Source: Thermoleophilia bacterium (GTDB lineage Bacteria > Actinomycetota > Thermoleophilia > Gaiellales > Gaiellaceae). Taken from it: a DNA stretch of 64,000 nt. Shown piece after piece: positions 1 through 13,903 of the stretch (position 1 is its first letter; each line of letters opens with the position of its first letter). The translations under genes were made by a program, and so were the position numbers. The notes below the pieces were generated by a model, which saw nothing but the letters and a program-made list of their open reading frames with translations, was not told the DNA's origin and searched no databases. The DNA lies in contig SHVL01000001.1 of the NCBI GenBank assembly GCA_009694305.1, positions 62,001 through 126,000 of the forward strand, read 5' to 3'.

Positions 1-1
1 C

Positions 2-415
2 GAGAGCCAGGCACGCGCAGCCGAACGCCGCTCGGGAGAGATCACCGCTGCCGCCGTCGGTGCTGCACCCGCCGCCGCACCGGTACAGGTCGAGTCGGGC
101 GAGGCGCCCTCCGCGGAGGCGCCGGCGCCGGTCGCGTTGCCCACCACGGGGACACGCACGTTCGTCGCCGATGCGGTCGCCTATCACCTCCCGGGGAAGA
201 CGGCGAGCGGCCTCCCCGTCGGGGTCGGCGTGATCGCCGTCGACCCGACCGTGATTCCCCTCGGCACACGCGTGTTCATTCCCGGCTACGGGCCGGCGGT
301 AGCGGCAGATGTGGGAACGGCGATCAAGGGGAACATCATCGACCTCTGGATGCCGAGCACTGCGCAGGCACGAACCTGGGGACGGCGTACGGTCACGATC
401 ACGATCTACGGTTGA
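2..415 (+). CDS. 3D (Asp-Asp-Asp) domain protein, C-terminal part (5' truncated by window edge)
   Basis: Frame open from base 2; DPTVIPLGTRVFIPGYGPAVAADVGTAIKGNIIDLW...WGRRTVTITIYG matches the 3D-domain pattern. Confidence 0.8.
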   Translation, partial: ESQARAAERRSGEITAAAVGAAPAAAPVQVESGEAPSAEAPAPVALPTTGTRTFVADAVAYHLPGKTASGLPVGVGVIAVDPTVIPLGTRVFIPGYGPAVAADVGTAIKGNIIDLWMPSTAQARTWGRRTVTITIYG

Positions 416-472
416 GCCTGCGGGTACCCGGGCGTGCGCGTCAGGCACGAGAAGCCTTTCCTACCTGATCCC

Positions 473-3109
<2,637 letters not shown>

Positions 3110-3113
<4 letters not shown>

Positions 3114-3880
3114 CCCTCGATCGTATCGACGTCGGCTACCGCGTACTCCACGTGCTCCAGATAGAGGCCCCACGGGGGAGCCGTCGCCCCACCTTCGAGG
3201 CGCGGACGTCCCTCGACCAGATGTGCGAATCGCTCCGGGCTGCTCTGGAGCATCGTGCCGACGAGCGTGCGCACCATATGCCGGAGAAACGAGTCCGCCG
3301 AGACGGTGAAGTGGAGGTGGTCGCCATGGCGCTCCCACGCAGCGTCACGCACGATGCGGACGAATACCTCGTGCTGGCTGTCGGCCGGGGTGAACGCCGT
3401 GAACTCGTGCTCGCCCGGCAGGAACGCGGCGCATACCTGCAATCGGTCGAGGTCGAGGGCACGCGGCCACCAGAGAGACCGTCCCACGTCGAGGGCCGAA
3501 CGGGCCGGACGGTTGAGCACGATGTACCGGTACGACCGACCCGTAGCCGAAAACCGTGCGTGGAAGCCCTCGGGTGCGTCGTCGGCTGCAAGAACCGAGA
3601 CGTCCGGAGGCAGCGCGGTGTTCAGTGCTTCCGCGGCCTTCGACGCAGGCGCGCCGGCCGTGACGTTCACGCTCGCAACCTGTCCCGTCGCGTGCACTCC
3701 GGTGTCGGTGCGGCCTGCGACGGCAAGGTCGTCCCACCCGCGCGGATAGATGGTGTCGAGAGCTTCGCGGAGCACTCCCTCTACCGTGCGCTGTCCCGGC
3801 TGCCTCGCCCAGCCGTGAAAACCACCCCCGTCGTATTCGATGGTGAGCCGGAGGACTCGCGCGGCCGGTCCCTCTCCCAC
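3110..3880 (-). CDS. truA: tRNA pseudouridine(38-40) synthase TruA
   Basis: LTIEYDGGGFHGWARQPGQRTVEGVL and AGRTDTGVHATGQVAS motifs. Confidence 0.93.
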
Positions 3881-3883
3881 CGT

Positions 3884-4297
3884 TCAGCCTGGCCGCGCGG
3901 GATCGACCTCGAGCACGAGGCCGTCAACGGCGCGAACGACGATGCTCGAACCTCGTTCGATCGCTACGTCGGTTCGGGCACCCCAGATCTCTCCACTCAC
4001 CCGCACCTGGCCCACGGCTTCGGGAACGCCGGGGGTGAGCCGGGCCAGTGCTGTACCGCGTCGGCCGACAAGCGCTTCCACACCCACCTCGGGTGGTCCT
4101 CTGCGTCGGCGGCGGCGCGACCACCAGACAAAGACTCCTATCTCGCCGATGTCGATCAGTACGGCCACGGCGACGAGCAGGAAGCTCCACGGCGGCGAGA
4201 GGAAGAGGAGCGCGACGACGGCTGCAATGATGATAAGCATTGGTGCAGCGTACGGGTCACTGGCTCCTCCGCGGAGGGCGAGAATGGCGAAGGGCAC
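3884..4297 (-). CDS. NfeD-like membrane protein with OB-fold-like C-terminus
   Basis: N-terminal TM segments followed by GRRGTALARLTPGVPEAVGQVRVSGEIWGAR, typical of the NfeD C-terminal domain. Confidence 0.7.
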   Translation of the reverse strand: MPFAILALRGGASDPYAAPMLIIIAAVVALLFLSPPWSFLLVAVAVLIDIGEIGVFVWWSRRRRRRGPPEVGVEALVGRRGTALARLTPGVPEAVGQVRVSGEIWGARTDVAIERGSSIVVRAVDGLVLEVDPARPG

Positions 4298-4349
4298 CCA
4301 CAGGCGCCCTTCGCAACGATCTCTCGGTTGTCAGGCCGTGGATCCAGGC

Positions 4350-4718
4350 TCAGGCTGCCGGGTCGTGATCGACGAACTCGAGCAGCACCATCGGTGCAGC
4401 GTCGCCCTGACGCGGGCCGAGCTTGACGATGCGCGTGTAACCACCCTTCCGCTCCGCGAAGCGCGGGGCAACGTTCAGGAACAGGTGATGGACGACATCA
4501 TTCGAACGAAGCTCTGCCATCGCGAGTCGCCGTGCGTGGAGATCTCCACGCTTGCCGAGCGTGATCATCTTCTCGGCATACGGCTTGACTGCCTTGGCCT
4601 TGGCTTCGGTCGTCTGGATCCGGCCGTGCTGGATCAACGCTCCCGCGAGGTTGGAATACAACGCCTTGCGATGCGCTGAATCCCGGCCGAGCTTCTTGCC
4701 TGCGCGTGCATGCCGCAT
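4350..4718 (-). CDS. rplQ: 50S ribosomal protein L17
   Basis: [56 protein letters not shown]. Confidence 0.97.
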   Translation of the reverse strand: MRHARAGKKLGRDSAHRKALYSNLAGALIQHGRIQTTEAKAKAVKPYAEKMITLGKRGDLHARRLAMAELRSNDVVHHLFLNVAPRFAERKGGYTRIVKLGPRQGDAAPMVLLEFVDHDPAA

Positions 4719-4721
4719 GAG

Positions 4722-5693
4722 TTAGCCGAGCTCCTCGCCCTTGAGTGTGAGACCGTGCGCGGCAAGCGTGTCGCGCACCTCATCGACAGACTTGCGACCG
4801 AAGTTCGGGATAGCGGCGAGCTCGGCCTCCGACTTCGAGGTCAGCTCGCCGATCGTCTCGACGCCGACGCGCTTGAGACAGTTATAGGAGCGGACACCAA
4901 GCTCGAGCTCCTCGATCGGGAAGTTCTCCATCCCGTGCGAGGTCGTCGCCTCGGCAGCCGCCTCGATCTCGCCGGGGGTGAAGACCGCGATCGAGTCGAG
5001 ATCGGTGAAGATCGCAAGCTGCCTGATGAGAATATCGGCGGCCTTGCCGATCGCATCCCGCGGCTCGATCGATCCGTCGGTCGTGACGTCGAGCACGAGC
5101 TTGTCGAAGTCGGTGCGTTGGCCGACACGCGCGGACTCCACCTCGTAGGAGACACGCCGGACAGGCGAGAAGATCGAGTCGATCGGGATAACACCAATTG
5201 GCACCTCCACACCACGGTTCTGGTCGGCGGGCACGTAGCCGCGGCCTCGGCCGATGGTGAGTGTCATCTCGAGCTTGCCCTTGGCCGCGAGTTGTGCGAT
5301 CTCGAGCTCCGGGTTGAGGATGTCGAGATCGGCCGGCGCCTCGATGTCGGCGGCCGTAACGTTGCCGGGCCCCTTCTTCGAGATGTGGACCTCGACCTCG
5401 GGTGACTCGCCATGCAACACGCAGATGAGGCTCTTCAGGTTGAGAATGATGTCGGTGACGTCCTCGCGCACGCCGGGAAGCGTGGTGAACTCGTGTGAGA
5501 CACCCTCGATCTTGACGGCGGTCACGGCGGCCCCCTCGAGCGAGGAGAGAAGCACGCGGCGAAGCGAGTTTCCGAACGTGTAACCAAACCCGCGGTCGAG
5601 GGGCTCGATCGCGAAAACGCCGCGATGATTGTCGCCCTCTTCGCTGACGATGCGGGGAATCTGGAAGTCCATCAGGCTAGTACGGGTTGCCAA
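4722..5693 (-). CDS. rpoA: DNA-directed RNA polymerase subunit alpha
   Basis: RpoA NTD (GFGYTFGNSLRRVLLSSLEGAAVT) and alpha-CTD (ELGVRSYNCLKRVGVETIGELTSKSEAEL); TTG start preceded by AAAGGA. Confidence 0.96.
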   Translation of the reverse strand: MATRTSLMDFQIPRIVSEEGDNHRGVFAIEPLDRGFGYTFGNSLRRVLLSSLEGAAVTAVKIEGVSHEFTTLPGVREDVTDIILNLKSLICVLHGESPEVEVHISKKGPGNVTAADIEAPADLDILNPELEIAQLAAKGKLEMTLTIGRGRGYVPADQNRGVEVPIGVIPIDSIFSPVRRVSYEVESARVGQRTDFDKLVLDVTTDGSIEPRDAIGKAADILIRQLAIFTDLDSIAVFTPGEIEAAAEATTSHGMENFPIEELELGVRSYNCLKRVGVETIGELTSKSEAELAAIPNFGRKSVDEVRDTLAAHGLTLKGEELG

Positions 5694-5776
5694 TGCGATC
5701 CTTTCGTGTTCTTCACAACGGATGAGGCTGTGCCTCACCCGTCCGATCAGGAGGAGAGGCGCGGCCTCTCCGCCAT

Positions 5777-6397
5777 CTACTTTGAGTAGAGCTCGACGAT
5801 GAGTGACTCCTGCACGGGGGTGTCGATCTCCGCGCGTTCGGGCCACCGCAGAACCTTGCCCGCGAGACCCTCGTGATCGGCCTGCAGCCATGGTGAGACC
5901 GATGCCGTGAGGTCGGTTGCGTCACGGACGAGCGGGGCCGCAGCGCTTCCCGACTTCAGGGTGATCACGTCGTTCGGACGCACGGCGAAGCTTGGAATGT
6001 TCACCCGCCTGCCGTTGACCTGGAAGTGGCCGTGACGGACGAGTTGGCGTGCCTGCGCACGGGAGCCTGCGAACCCGAGTCGGTAGACGACGTTGTCGAG
6101 ACGCGTCTCGAGCATCCGGAGCAGGTTCTCACCCGGCGCACCGGTACCACGGGTCGCCTTCTCGTAGGTGTTACGGAACTGCTTCTCGAGAAGGCCGTAG
6201 TAGCGACGCGCCTTCTGCTTCTCGCGCAACTGCAACAGGTACTCACTCTGCTTGATCCGGCCACGGCCGTGCTCACCCGGCGGATATGCGCGGCGTTCGA
6301 TTGCACACTTCTCCGTCAGGCAACGCTCACCCTTGAGGAACAGCTTGATGCCCTCGCGACGGCAGAGCCGACACTTGGGGCCGAGGTCTCTAGCCAC
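5777..6397 (-). CDS. rpsD: 30S ribosomal protein S4
   Basis: [26 protein letters not shown]... and S4 RNA-binding domain. Confidence 0.97.
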   Translation of the reverse strand: MARDLGPKCRLCRREGIKLFLKGERCLTEKCAIERRAYPPGEHGRGRIKQSEYLLQLREKQKARRYYGLLEKQFRNTYEKATRGTGAPGENLLRMLETRLDNVVYRLGFAGSRAQARQLVRHGHFQVNGRRVNIPSFAVRPNDVITLKSGSAAAPLVRDATDLTASVSPWLQADHEGLAGKVLRWPERAEIDTPVQESLIVELYSK

Positions 6398-6804
6398 TAG
6401 ACGCGCCTCCGCTTCTTCTGCCGCACGCCGTTGTGGGCCTGCGGGGAGACGTCCTTGACCCCGAGGATCTCGAGTCCCGCCGCCTGCAACGAACGGATCG
6501 CAGTCTCGCGACCGGAGCCCGGGCCCTTGACAAAAACCTCGACCTTCTGAAGACCGTGCTCCATTCCCTTGCGCGCACAGTTGTCTGCCGTGACCTGCGC
6601 TGCGAACGGGGTGGACTTGCGGGATCCCTTGAACCCGGCCGAGCCGGCGGACTCCCAGGCGATCACGTTGCCGTCCTTGTCGGTGAGCGAGACGATCGTG
6701 TTGTTGAACGACGTCTTGATGTGCGCCTGACCGATAGCAATATTCTTTTTGACGCGGCGGCGCGTACGACCGCGAGCGGCCGAAGCTTTACGAGGAGGTG
6801 CCAT
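6397..6804 (-). CDS. rpsK: 30S ribosomal protein S11
   Basis: [47 protein letters not shown]. Confidence 0.97.
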   Translation of the reverse strand: MAPPRKASAARGRTRRRVKKNIAIGQAHIKTSFNNTIVSLTDKDGNVIAWESAGSAGFKGSRKSTPFAAQVTADNCARKGMEHGLQKVEVFVKGPGSGRETAIRSLQAAGLEILGVKDVSPQAHNGVRQKKRRRV

Positions 6805-7179
6805 CTACTTCCCCTTCTTTCCGCGTCCGACCGTCTTCTTCGGCCCCTTGCGTGTACGCGCATTGGTCTTGGTGCGCTGTCCGCGAACAGGAAGGCCGCG
6901 CCGGTGCCGGATTCCGCGATAGCAGCCGATCTCGGCCAGTCGCTTGAGTGCCTGTGAGCGTTCGCGCCGGAGGTCGCCCTCTACCTCGACGTTCGCGTCG
7001 ATGTAGGTGCGGAGCTTCGTGACCTCGTCGTCGGTCAAATCCTTGATCTTCTGGTCGAGATCGAGCTCCAGGTCCTTGCAGATCTTCTGCGCGGTCGACT
7101 GGCCGATCCCGTAGATGTAGGTGAGCCCGATCTCCAGACGCTTCTGGTTCGGGAGGTTGACGCCTGCGATGCGAGCCAC
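6805..7179 (-). CDS. rpsM: 30S ribosomal protein S13
   Basis: [33 protein letters not shown]...[24 protein letters not shown] start. Confidence 0.97.
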   Translation of the reverse strand: MARIAGVNLPNQKRLEIGLTYIYGIGQSTAQKICKDLELDLDQKIKDLTDDEVTKLRTYIDANVEVEGDLRRERSQALKRLAEIGCYRGIRHRRGLPVRGQRTKTNARTRKGPKKTVGRGKKGK

Positions 7180-7292
7180 TAACCCTGCCTTTGCTTGTGG
7201 CGTGGGTTGACACAGATAACCATGGTGCGCCCGTGCCGCTTGATAACGCGGCAGCGTTCACACATTTGCTTGACGGATGGGCGAACTTTCAT
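7179..7292 (-). CDS. rpmJ: 50S ribosomal protein L36 (not in the supplied ORF track)
   Basis: Manual translation [37 protein letters not shown]. Confidence 0.95.
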   Translation of the reverse strand: MKVRPSVKQMCERCRVIKRHGRTMVICVNPRHKQRQG

Positions 7293-7312
7293 AGAGGATT
7301 CCTCGTGGTGGC

Positions 7313-7534
7313 TCAGCGGTGACGAAACGTGATGCGGCCGCGCGTCAGGTCGTAAGGAGAGAGCTCGACCTTGACCCGGTCGCCGGGGAGGATGCGAATG
7401 TAGTGCTTCCGCATCTTCCCGGAGATCGCGGCGAGAACCGTGTGTCCTTCATCGAGCTGCACCCTGAACATCGTGCTCGGGAGCGCCTCGACGACCTCGC
7501 CTTCGACCTCGATCTTGTCTTCCTTGACTGCCAC
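7313..7534 (-). CDS. infA: Translation initiation factor IF-1
   Basis: [76 protein letters not shown] start. Confidence 0.96.
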   Translation of the reverse strand: MAVKEDKIEVEGEVVEALPSTMFRVQLDEGHTVLAAISGKMRKHYIRILPGDRVKVELSPYDLTRGRITFRHR

Positions 7535-7635
7535 CCTTCCCTCGCGCGAACGCCTCGTTGTGTGTGTGAGCTCCCGGACTGCAGAGCACCGAACAAAAAG
7601 CCTGGAGAACCGATCCCTGTCTGACAAATCCCGTC

Positions 7636-7655
7636 GCGCGGCAAAACAGCCGCGC
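7636..7655. other. Perfect 7-bp GC hairpin in the map/infA intergenic region
   Basis: gcgcggc-aaaaca-gccgcgc; no U-tract. Confidence 0.35.
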
Positions 7656-7665
7656 CGCGGGCTGC

Positions 7666-8451
7666 TTACTGTAGCAAACTCGCGCTCTCGACCGCGATCC
7701 CTACTCTCGGAGTGAGAATCCGGGGTCCTGCGCCGGTGATCGCGACGGTGTGCTCGTAGTGGGCAGCGAGAGAACCGTCCTCGGTCGAGATAGACCAACC
7801 GTCGTCATGGAGGTAGACATCGGGCGACCCGACGGTGATCATGGGCTCGATTGCAATCGTCATTCCCTCGGTGAGCTTTGGCCCACGCCCCGGCTGGCCG
7901 AAGTTCGGGACATGTGGATCCTCGTGGTAGTGGCGCCCCACACCGTGCCCGACGAGACTGCGGACGACCGAGAAACCCGCCTCCTCGACGACGGACTGCA
8001 CCGCGAACGAGATATCGCCGATGCGGTTGCCAGGCTGCGCCTGCGCAATCCCCGCGGCGAGTGCCTCGAGGCAGGTGTCGAGCAGGTGTCGAGCCACCGG
8101 GTCGATCTCACCGACGCCGAAGGTGTAGGCGCTGTCGCCGATCGCCCCCTCGAGCACGACACCGACATCGATCGTGATCAGGTCGCCGTTCTTGACCACG
8201 TACGGACCGGGAATGCCGTGAACGATCATCGAATTCGGCGAGATACAGATCTCGGCGGGATACGTCCCGTGATAGCCCTTCGACGCGGACACGCCTCCGT
8301 GTGCCGTGACGAACGCGCCGGCGATATCGTCGAGTTCGAGCGTCGTGATGCCCGGACGGATGTGGTCGCCGACGTGCGCGATGGTCGCGGCCACGAGGTC
8401 GCCTGCGCGCGCGATTCGCTCGATCTCCTCTGGCCCCTTGCGAATGATCAT
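7666..8451 (-). CDS. map: Type I methionyl aminopeptidase
   Basis: [18 protein letters not shown] and [20 protein letters not shown] motifs. Confidence 0.95.
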   Translation of the reverse strand: MIIRKGPEEIERIARAGDLVAATIAHVGDHIRPGITTLELDDIAGAFVTAHGGVSASKGYHGTYPAEICISPNSMIVHGIPGPYVVKNGDLITIDVGVVLEGAIGDSAYTFGVGEIDPVARHLLDTCLEALAAGIAQAQPGNRIGDISFAVQSVVEEAGFSVVRSLVGHGVGRHYHEDPHVPNFGQPGRGPKLTEGMTIAIEPMITVGSPDVYLHDDGWSISTEDGSLAAHYEHTVAITGAGPRILTPRVGIAVESASLLQ

Positions 8452-9026
8452 CGGGCGAGCCAGCCGAATGCGGCGGAGATCTCGGCGAAGACATCGTCAA
8501 CGCTCCTGGCGGCGTTGATCTCGTGCAGCGTTCCCGTGGCTCGGTACCGCGCGACGACGGGCGCTGTCTGCTCATGATAGATGGCAAGCCGCCGTGCGAT
8601 CACCTCCGGCGTGTCGTCCACCCGTGCTTCCCTGTTGGCCCGCTCGAGGGCGCGTGTGGTGGCCGTGGCGTCGTCGAGGTCGAAGAAGAACACCCTGTCG
8701 AGAGGACGTCCGATCACCTCGAGCATCCGGTCGAGAGACTCGGCCTGCGCAATGTTGCGCGGGAACCCGTCGAGGATGAAGCCTGCCTGCGCGTCATCTT
8801 TCGCGATCCTGTCACGGATGAGGGCGACCGTCAGCGCGTCCGGGACGAGCTCTCCCGCGGCCACGATCGGCTCCACCTCGCGACCCAGAGCTGTCTGCTC
8901 CGCTATCGCGGCGCGAAACATATCTCCCGTGGACACGTGGGGAACCCCGTGAGCTGCGCAGATCCGCGTTGCCTGCGTACCCTTCCCGGATCCCTGTGGC
9001 CCGAGGAACAGGACGTTGATCGTCAC
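8448..9026 (-). CDS. adk: Adenylate kinase (short form)
   Basis: LFLGPQGSGKGTQATRI P-loop and FILDGFPRNIAQAESLD. Confidence 0.95.
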   Translation of the reverse strand: MTINVLFLGPQGSGKGTQATRICAAHGVPHVSTGDMFRAAIAEQTALGREVEPIVAAGELVPDALTVALIRDRIAKDDAQAGFILDGFPRNIAQAESLDRMLEVIGRPLDRVFFFDLDDATATTRALERANREARVDDTPEVIARRLAIYHEQTAPVVARYRATGTLHEINAARSVDDVFAEISAAFGWLAR

Positions 9027-10279
9027 TATTTGAGGAAGCCCTCGTAGTTGCGCATCATCATCTGGCTCTCCATCTGGCGCATCGTATCGAGTGCAACACC
9101 GACCGCGATCAGGACAGATGTACCGCCAAGCGCGCCGGAGCTTGCCTGGGAGAATCCGAAGAATCGAATGAAGAGGCTCGGCGCGATCGCGACGAGTGCA
9201 AGGAAAAGCGCACCGGGAAGCGTCAGTCGGGTCATGACCCGGTCGAGGTACTGCGCCGTCGGAGGGCCGGGTCGAATGCCCGGGATATACCCACCGTACT
9301 TGCGGAGATTATCGGCCTGCTCGACGGGATTGAACTGTACGGCGGTGTAGAAATACGTGAACAGGATGATCAGCGAGGCCTCGATAAAGAGGTACGTGAG
9401 GTTGCCGGGCTGGAAGTGGTCGTTGACGAATTCCTGCGTCGCCGGGAAGTACTGGGCGATCGTCGCCGGGAAAGCGAGCAGCGCCGCAGCGAAGATGACC
9501 GGGATCACGCCCGCCATGAGGATGCGCAACGGTAGGTAGGTGGCACCGCCCGTCGTCATTCGCCGCCCGACCATCCGCCGTGCGTACTGGATGGGAATCC
9601 GACGCTGCCCTTCCTGGACGAACACCACGGAGGCAACGATGGAGATGGCAATGAGCGGGAAGAAAATCCGCTCCATGGGTCCACCGTTCCACCAGGCGCT
9701 GATTCCGAGCGGGAGGCTCGTCAGGATCGACGCGAGGATGAGGATCGAGATGCCGTTGCCGATGCCACGCTTCGTGATCTGCTCACCGAGCCACATCAGG
9801 AGCACGGTGCCCGTCGTCAGGGTGACGACGATCAGGGTCATCCGCCCGGCGTTTGCCTGGAGGGCATCCTGCCGCTGAAAGAGCACCGCGTACCCGAACG
9901 CCTGGAGGGCGGCGAGGATCACCGTGAGGTACCGGGTGTACTGGTTGATCTTGGCGTACCCGGCCTCGCCTTCCTTCTGCAACTCGGCGAGTCGCGGGAC
10001 GGCGACCGTCATCAACTGGACGATGATCGATGCCGTCACATACGGCATGATCCCGAGCGCGAAGAGCGAGAACTGGGAGAGAGCACCACCGGAGAACAGG
10101 TTCAGCAATCCGAGGATCGAGCCGCCGTTGCCGGAGAAGTAGTTCTCGATCGCGGCCGCGTCAACGCCCGGTGCCGGCAGCCAGGAGCCCAGTCGGTAGA
10201 CGGCGAGGATGAACGCCGTGAAAAGGATTCGGCGCCGGAGTTCGGGGACGCGCCAGGCGTTTCCAAGCCAGCTCAGCAT
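9026..10279 (-). CDS. secY: Preprotein translocase subunit SecY
   Basis: LRRRILFTAFILAVYRLGSWLPAPGVD and multiple TM segments, spc operon context. Confidence 0.96.
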   Translation of the reverse strand: MLSWLGNAWRVPELRRRILFTAFILAVYRLGSWLPAPGVDAAAIENYFSGNGGSILGLLNLFSGGALSQFSLFALGIMPYVTASIIVQLMTVAVPRLAELQKEGEAGYAKINQYTRYLTVILAALQAFGYAVLFQRQDALQANAGRMTLIVVTLTTGTVLLMWLGEQITKRGIGNGISILILASILTSLPLGISAWWNGGPMERIFFPLIAISIVASVVFVQEGQRRIPIQYARRMVGRRMTTGGATYLPLRILMAGVIPVIFAAALLAFPATIAQYFPATQEFVNDHFQPGNLTYLFIEASLIILFTYFYTAVQFNPVEQADNLRKYGGYIPGIRPGPPTAQYLDRVMTRLTLPGALFLALVAIAPSLFIRFFGFSQASSGALGGTSVLIAVGVALDTMRQMESQMMMRNYEGFLK

Positions 10280-10929
10280 TACTCAGCCGGTGCCTCGTTC
10301 TTCGAGGCCGGTCCATCGTCCTCGGAGGCGGTAGCGTCGCCGGCCGGAGCCTGCGTCGCCTCTACCGCGATCTCGGCCGGTGTCTCCTCGACGACCTCGG
10401 GGCGTCTCGCCTTTGCCTTCTTCTTCTTCTTCTTGGCGACCGGTTCGCCTCGCATCCACGTGATGCTCCCACCCGCGGCCTCGATCTTCTCCTTTGCCGT
10501 CTTCGAGAAGCCGTGCGCCGTGACGGAGAGGCTCTTCGTGAGGTCACCGGATGCGAGAATCTTGATGTCGATCTTCGTGTTCTTGATCAGCCCGACTGCA
10601 ATGAGCGCGTCGGGTGTCACCTCGGCACCGGCCTCGAAACGAGCCTCGAGGTCGCGGAGGTTCACGGGCTGCGTCGATGTCCGGAAAGGCCCGATCGGCA
10701 TCGCGTCGGCCGACGTGTTGCCCCGGAGTTTCGGGAGCCGCATGTCGATCGGCATCTGCCCGCCCTCGAAACCTGCGGGCATGTAGTGCGAGCCGGACCG
10801 TGACTTCTGGCCCTTGATCCCGCGACCGGAGTACCGGCCCTTGCCGGAGCCCATCCCGCGGCCGACTCGCTTTCGTGCCTTCCGCGGCTGCGCCGGGGAG
10901 AGGCTGTGGAGATTGAGCTCCTCGGCCAT
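10279..10929 (-). CDS. rplO: 50S ribosomal protein L15 with C-terminal low-complexity extension
   Basis: LHSLSPAQPRKARKRVGRGMGSGKGRYSGRGIKGQKSRSG...; extra Lys/Ala/Glu-rich tail. Confidence 0.95.
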   Translation of the reverse strand: MAEELNLHSLSPAQPRKARKRVGRGMGSGKGRYSGRGIKGQKSRSGSHYMPAGFEGGQMPIDMRLPKLRGNTSADAMPIGPFRTSTQPVNLRDLEARFEAGAEVTPDALIAVGLIKNTKIDIKILASGDLTKSLSVTAHGFSKTAKEKIEAAGGSITWMRGEPVAKKKKKKAKARRPEVVEETPAEIAVEATQAPAGDATASEDDGPASKNEAPAE

Positions 10930-10931
10930 GA

Positions 10932-11117
10932 CTACGCGTCCTTCCCTTCGACCCTGACGAGGTGAGCGACATGGCGCAGCTGGCCAGCCAACTCGGGACA
11001 TTCCGTGTGCTCTGCGGTGCGGCCGATCTTGCCGAGGCCGAGCGCGCGGATCGTCCCGTGATGCGCCTTGCTCTGGCCGATCGTGCTCCGTACCTGGGTG
11101 ACCTTCACCGTGCTCAC
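10932..11117 (-). CDS. rpmD: 50S ribosomal protein L30
   Basis: [33 protein letters not shown]. Confidence 0.95.
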   Translation of the reverse strand: MSTVKVTQVRSTIGQSKAHHGTIRALGLGKIGRTAEHTECPELAGQLRHVAHLVRVEGKDA

Positions 11118-11710
11118 GCGCGTACCTCCACCGCTTCGACATCGGCTGAAGCGCCGGCCTCTGCCTCTGCAGCAGCAGCGACCTTGACCGCGTCGTAGCC
11201 CCGCGGCAGCGGCAGCACCTCACGGATCGTCTTGCCGCGCTGCCGGGCGATGTCTTCCGGCCGCCGCAGGCGCTTGAGGCCGTCCACGGTCGCCTTCGCC
11301 ATGTTGATCGGGTTCGTGGTGCCGAGGCTCTTGGCAAGAACGTCGCGGATGCCGGCTAGCTCGAGTACGGCACGGACTCCGCCGCCGGCGATGACACCGG
11401 TTCCCTCGCTGGCGGGGCGCAAAAAGACGCGCGCGGCACCGAACTCTCCGAGGATCTCGTGCGTGATCGTCGTGCCGTGCTTCGGCACCGTGAACAGGTT
11501 CTTCTTCGCGTCGTCAACGGCTTTTGAGATGGCGAGTGGAACCTCGCGCGCCTTCCCGTATCCGACACCGACCCGGTCGGTCTCGTCTCCGACGACGACG
11601 AGTGCCGTGAACGAGAACCGCCGTCCACCCTTGACGACCTTGGCGACGCGATTGATCTCGATCACGCGTTCTTTCAGCTCACGCGTCTCGGCTACCCCAG
11701 ACGTGCTCAA
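11114..11710 (-). CDS. rpsE: 30S ribosomal protein S5
   Basis: [51 protein letters not shown]. Confidence 0.96.
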   Translation of the reverse strand: MSTSGVAETRELKERVIEINRVAKVVKGGRRFSFTALVVVGDETDRVGVGYGKAREVPLAISKAVDDAKKNLFTVPKHGTTITHEILGEFGAARVFLRPASEGTGVIAGGGVRAVLELAGIRDVLAKSLGTTNPINMAKATVDGLKRLRRPEDIARQRGKTIREVLPLPRGYDAVKVAAAAEAEAGASADVEAVEVRA

Positions 11711-12060
11711 AACTCAAGTCCTCCTTCGCGCGCACCGTCGGCGAGCGCTTTGACACGTCCGTGGTAGAGGTAGCCGCCGCGGTCGAAGACGCAGGCGGTG
11801 ATGCCCGCCTCCTTCGCTGACGCAGCAAGCTGCTTGCCCACCTCGGCCGCCTGTTCGGTCTTGTTGCCGGAAAAACCCTTCAGCTGCAGCCACCCTGAGG
11901 CCGCGAGCGTACGCGCAGTCCGATCGTCTACCAGCTGGGCAAAGATGCCCCTGTTCGATCGGAAGACTGCGAGGCGAGGGCGCTCTTGAGTCCCCGACAC
12001 CTTCCCGCGGATGCGGCGGTGGCGCCGAAGACGTGCCTCACGCGTCGACAAAGAGCTCAT
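11707..12060 (-). CDS. rplR: 50S ribosomal protein L18
   Basis: [35 protein letters not shown]...[28 protein letters not shown]. Confidence 0.96.
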   Translation of the reverse strand: MSSLSTREARLRRHRRIRGKVSGTQERPRLAVFRSNRGIFAQLVDDRTARTLAASGWLQLKGFSGNKTEQAAEVGKQLAASAKEAGITACVFDRGGYLYHGRVKALADGAREGGLEF

Positions 12061-12593
12061 GCGCGCTTACCAACCTTTCTCCGTACCTGCTCGTCGCGGT
12101 AGCGGATCCCCTTGCCCTTGTAGGGCTCGGGAGGCCGTACCTTGCGAATCTCGGCAGCGATCTGGCCGACCGCCTGCTTGTCTGTGCCCTTCACGATGAT
12201 CTCCGTCGGAATCGGCACCTCGAACCTGATTCCGTCGCGCGGGATGACCGTCACGGAGTGCGAGTAGCCGACGGCGAGCTCTAGGTCGTTGCCCTTGAGC
12301 TGTGCCCTGTAGCCGACCCCCTGGATCTCGAGATGCTTCTCGAAGCCCTTTGTCACGCCTTCGACCATGTTCGCGACGAGCGTCCGCGTCAAACCGTGCA
12401 GCGCCCTGTCCTCGCCGCGGTCGGTCGGGCGGATGACGTTGAGCACGCCTTCCTCCTGCACGATCGAGATCCGGGCGGGAACCTGTTGCTCGAGGTTCCC
12501 GAGCGGGCCCTGAACGTTCACCGTTCCACCGGGCGAAACCTGGACTGTAACCCCACTCGGAACCTCGATTGGCTTGCGGCCGATACGACTCAT
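12057..12593 (-). CDS. rplF: 50S ribosomal protein L6
   Basis: [19 protein letters not shown]...[23 protein letters not shown]. Confidence 0.96.
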   Translation of the reverse strand: MSRIGRKPIEVPSGVTVQVSPGGTVNVQGPLGNLEQQVPARISIVQEEGVLNVIRPTDRGEDRALHGLTRTLVANMVEGVTKGFEKHLEIQGVGYRAQLKGNDLELAVGYSHSVTVIPRDGIRFEVPIPTEIIVKGTDKQAVGQIAAEIRKVRPPEPYKGKGIRYRDEQVRRKVGKRA

Positions 12594-12597
12594 GGCG

Positions 12598-12993
12598 CTA
12601 CCAGACGAAGGCGAGAACTTCGCCGCCAACGCCGCGCTCGGCGGCCTGACGGCCGGTGATCACGCCGGTCGAGGTGGACAGGATTGCGGTGCCGAGCCCG
12701 CCGAGTACGCGCGGCAATCTGTTCTTGGGGGCGTACACACGCCGGCCCGGCTTCGAGATGCGCTTCAGATCGGTGATCACACGCTCCCGGTTTCGACCGA
12801 ACTTGAGCTCCACCACGAGCGTGGAGAACGGCGTGCCCTCGACGACCCGGAAGTCCTTGATGTACCCCTCGTCCCTGAGGAGACGCGCGATCTCCTCCTT
12901 CATCCGCGAGGAGGGCATCTGGGTGCTGTCGTGCATCGCCTTGTTGGCGTTTCGAATCCGGGTCAGCATGTCTGCGATTGGGTCAGTCAGCAT
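12598..12993 (-). CDS. rpsH: 30S ribosomal protein S8
   Basis: [19 protein letters not shown]...[26 protein letters not shown]. Confidence 0.96.
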   Translation of the reverse strand: MLTDPIADMLTRIRNANKAMHDSTQMPSSRMKEEIARLLRDEGYIKDFRVVEGTPFSTLVVELKFGRNRERVITDLKRISKPGRRVYAPKNRLPRVLGGLGTAILSTSTGVITGRQAAERGVGGEVLAFVW

Positions 12994-13033
12994 TACTCGC
13001 TCCGTGAAAATACTCGGTGGGCGGGACAACTGT

Positions 13034-13050
13034 CGGCTCGAATCGAGCCG
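13034..13050. repeat. Palindrome in the rpsZ-rpsH intergenic region
   Basis: CGGCTCGA-A-TCGAGCCG, perfect 8-bp arms. Confidence 0.6.
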
Positions 13051-13138
13051 AATCTCTTCCCTTGAATACGGTTCTCCAGCTGTCCGCCGGAGGCGGAACA
13101 GTAGGCATCGAGAAGTGGTACGGGTGGTATGGCTTTCA

Positions 13139-13324
13139 TCACCAGGAGCTCTTCGTCATGCCGGGGATCGCTCCCTGATGCGCCAGTTCCCGTAGACAGA
13201 TCCGGCACAGCTTGAACTTCTTGTAGACGGCCCGCGGGCGCCCGCAGCGGTTGCACCGCGTGTACGCCTGGGTCTTGTACTTTGGTGTCCGCTTCTGCTT
13301 GACACGGAGTGAGGTCTTGGCCAT
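13139..13324 (-). CDS. rpsZ: 30S ribosomal protein S14 type Z (zinc-binding)
   Basis: 61 aa with [28 protein letters not shown] zinc ribbon. Confidence 0.95.
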   Translation of the reverse strand: MAKTSLRVKQKRTPKYKTQAYTRCNRCGRPRAVYKKFKLCRICLRELAHQGAIPGMTKSSW

Positions 13325-13327
13325 GCC

Positions 13328-13903
13328 TTAGTCCCTTCTGCTTTCGGCAGCGAACGCCATACCGAGGTGGCGCAGGAGTGCGCGCGCCTGGTCGTCGTTC
13401 TCCGCCGTTGTGGTGATGGCGATATCGAGGCCGCGGACCGACTGCACGCTGTCGTAGTCGATCTCGGGGAAGATGATCTGCTCCTTGATGCCGAGCGAGT
13501 AGTTCCCCCGCCCGTCGAACGAATCCGGGTTGAGGCCCCGGAAGTCGCGGATGCGCGGGAGCGAGATCGAGACGAGCCGGTCGAGGAACTCGTACATCAT
13601 GGTGCCGCGGAGGGTGACACGCGCACCGACCGCCATCCCCTCACGGAGCTTGAAGCTCGCGATCGACTTGCGGGCACGGCGCACCTGCGCGTGTTGGCCC
13701 GCGATCGTGGAGAGCTCCTCGATCGCCGCATCCATTGCCTTGGCGTCGGTCTTTGCCTCCCCGACTCCCATGTTGAGAGTGATCTTCGTTACCCGGGGCA
13801 CCTGCATGATCGAGTCGAGCTCGAGCTCGTCCTTGAGGGCCGGCCTGATCTCGTGCTCGTAGCGCTGCTTCAGGCGCGCAACGTATGTTTCGGTGGTCGC
13901 CAT
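13328..13903 (-). CDS. rplE: 50S ribosomal protein L5
   Basis: [16 protein letters not shown]...[21 protein letters not shown]. Confidence 0.96.
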   Translation of the reverse strand: MATTETYVARLKQRYEHEIRPALKDELELDSIMQVPRVTKITLNMGVGEAKTDAKAMDAAIEELSTIAGQHAQVRRARKSIASFKLREGMAVGARVTLRGTMMYEFLDRLVSISLPRIRDFRGLNPDSFDGRGNYSLGIKEQIIFPEIDYDSVQSVRGLDIAITTTAENDDQARALLRHLGMAFAAESRRD

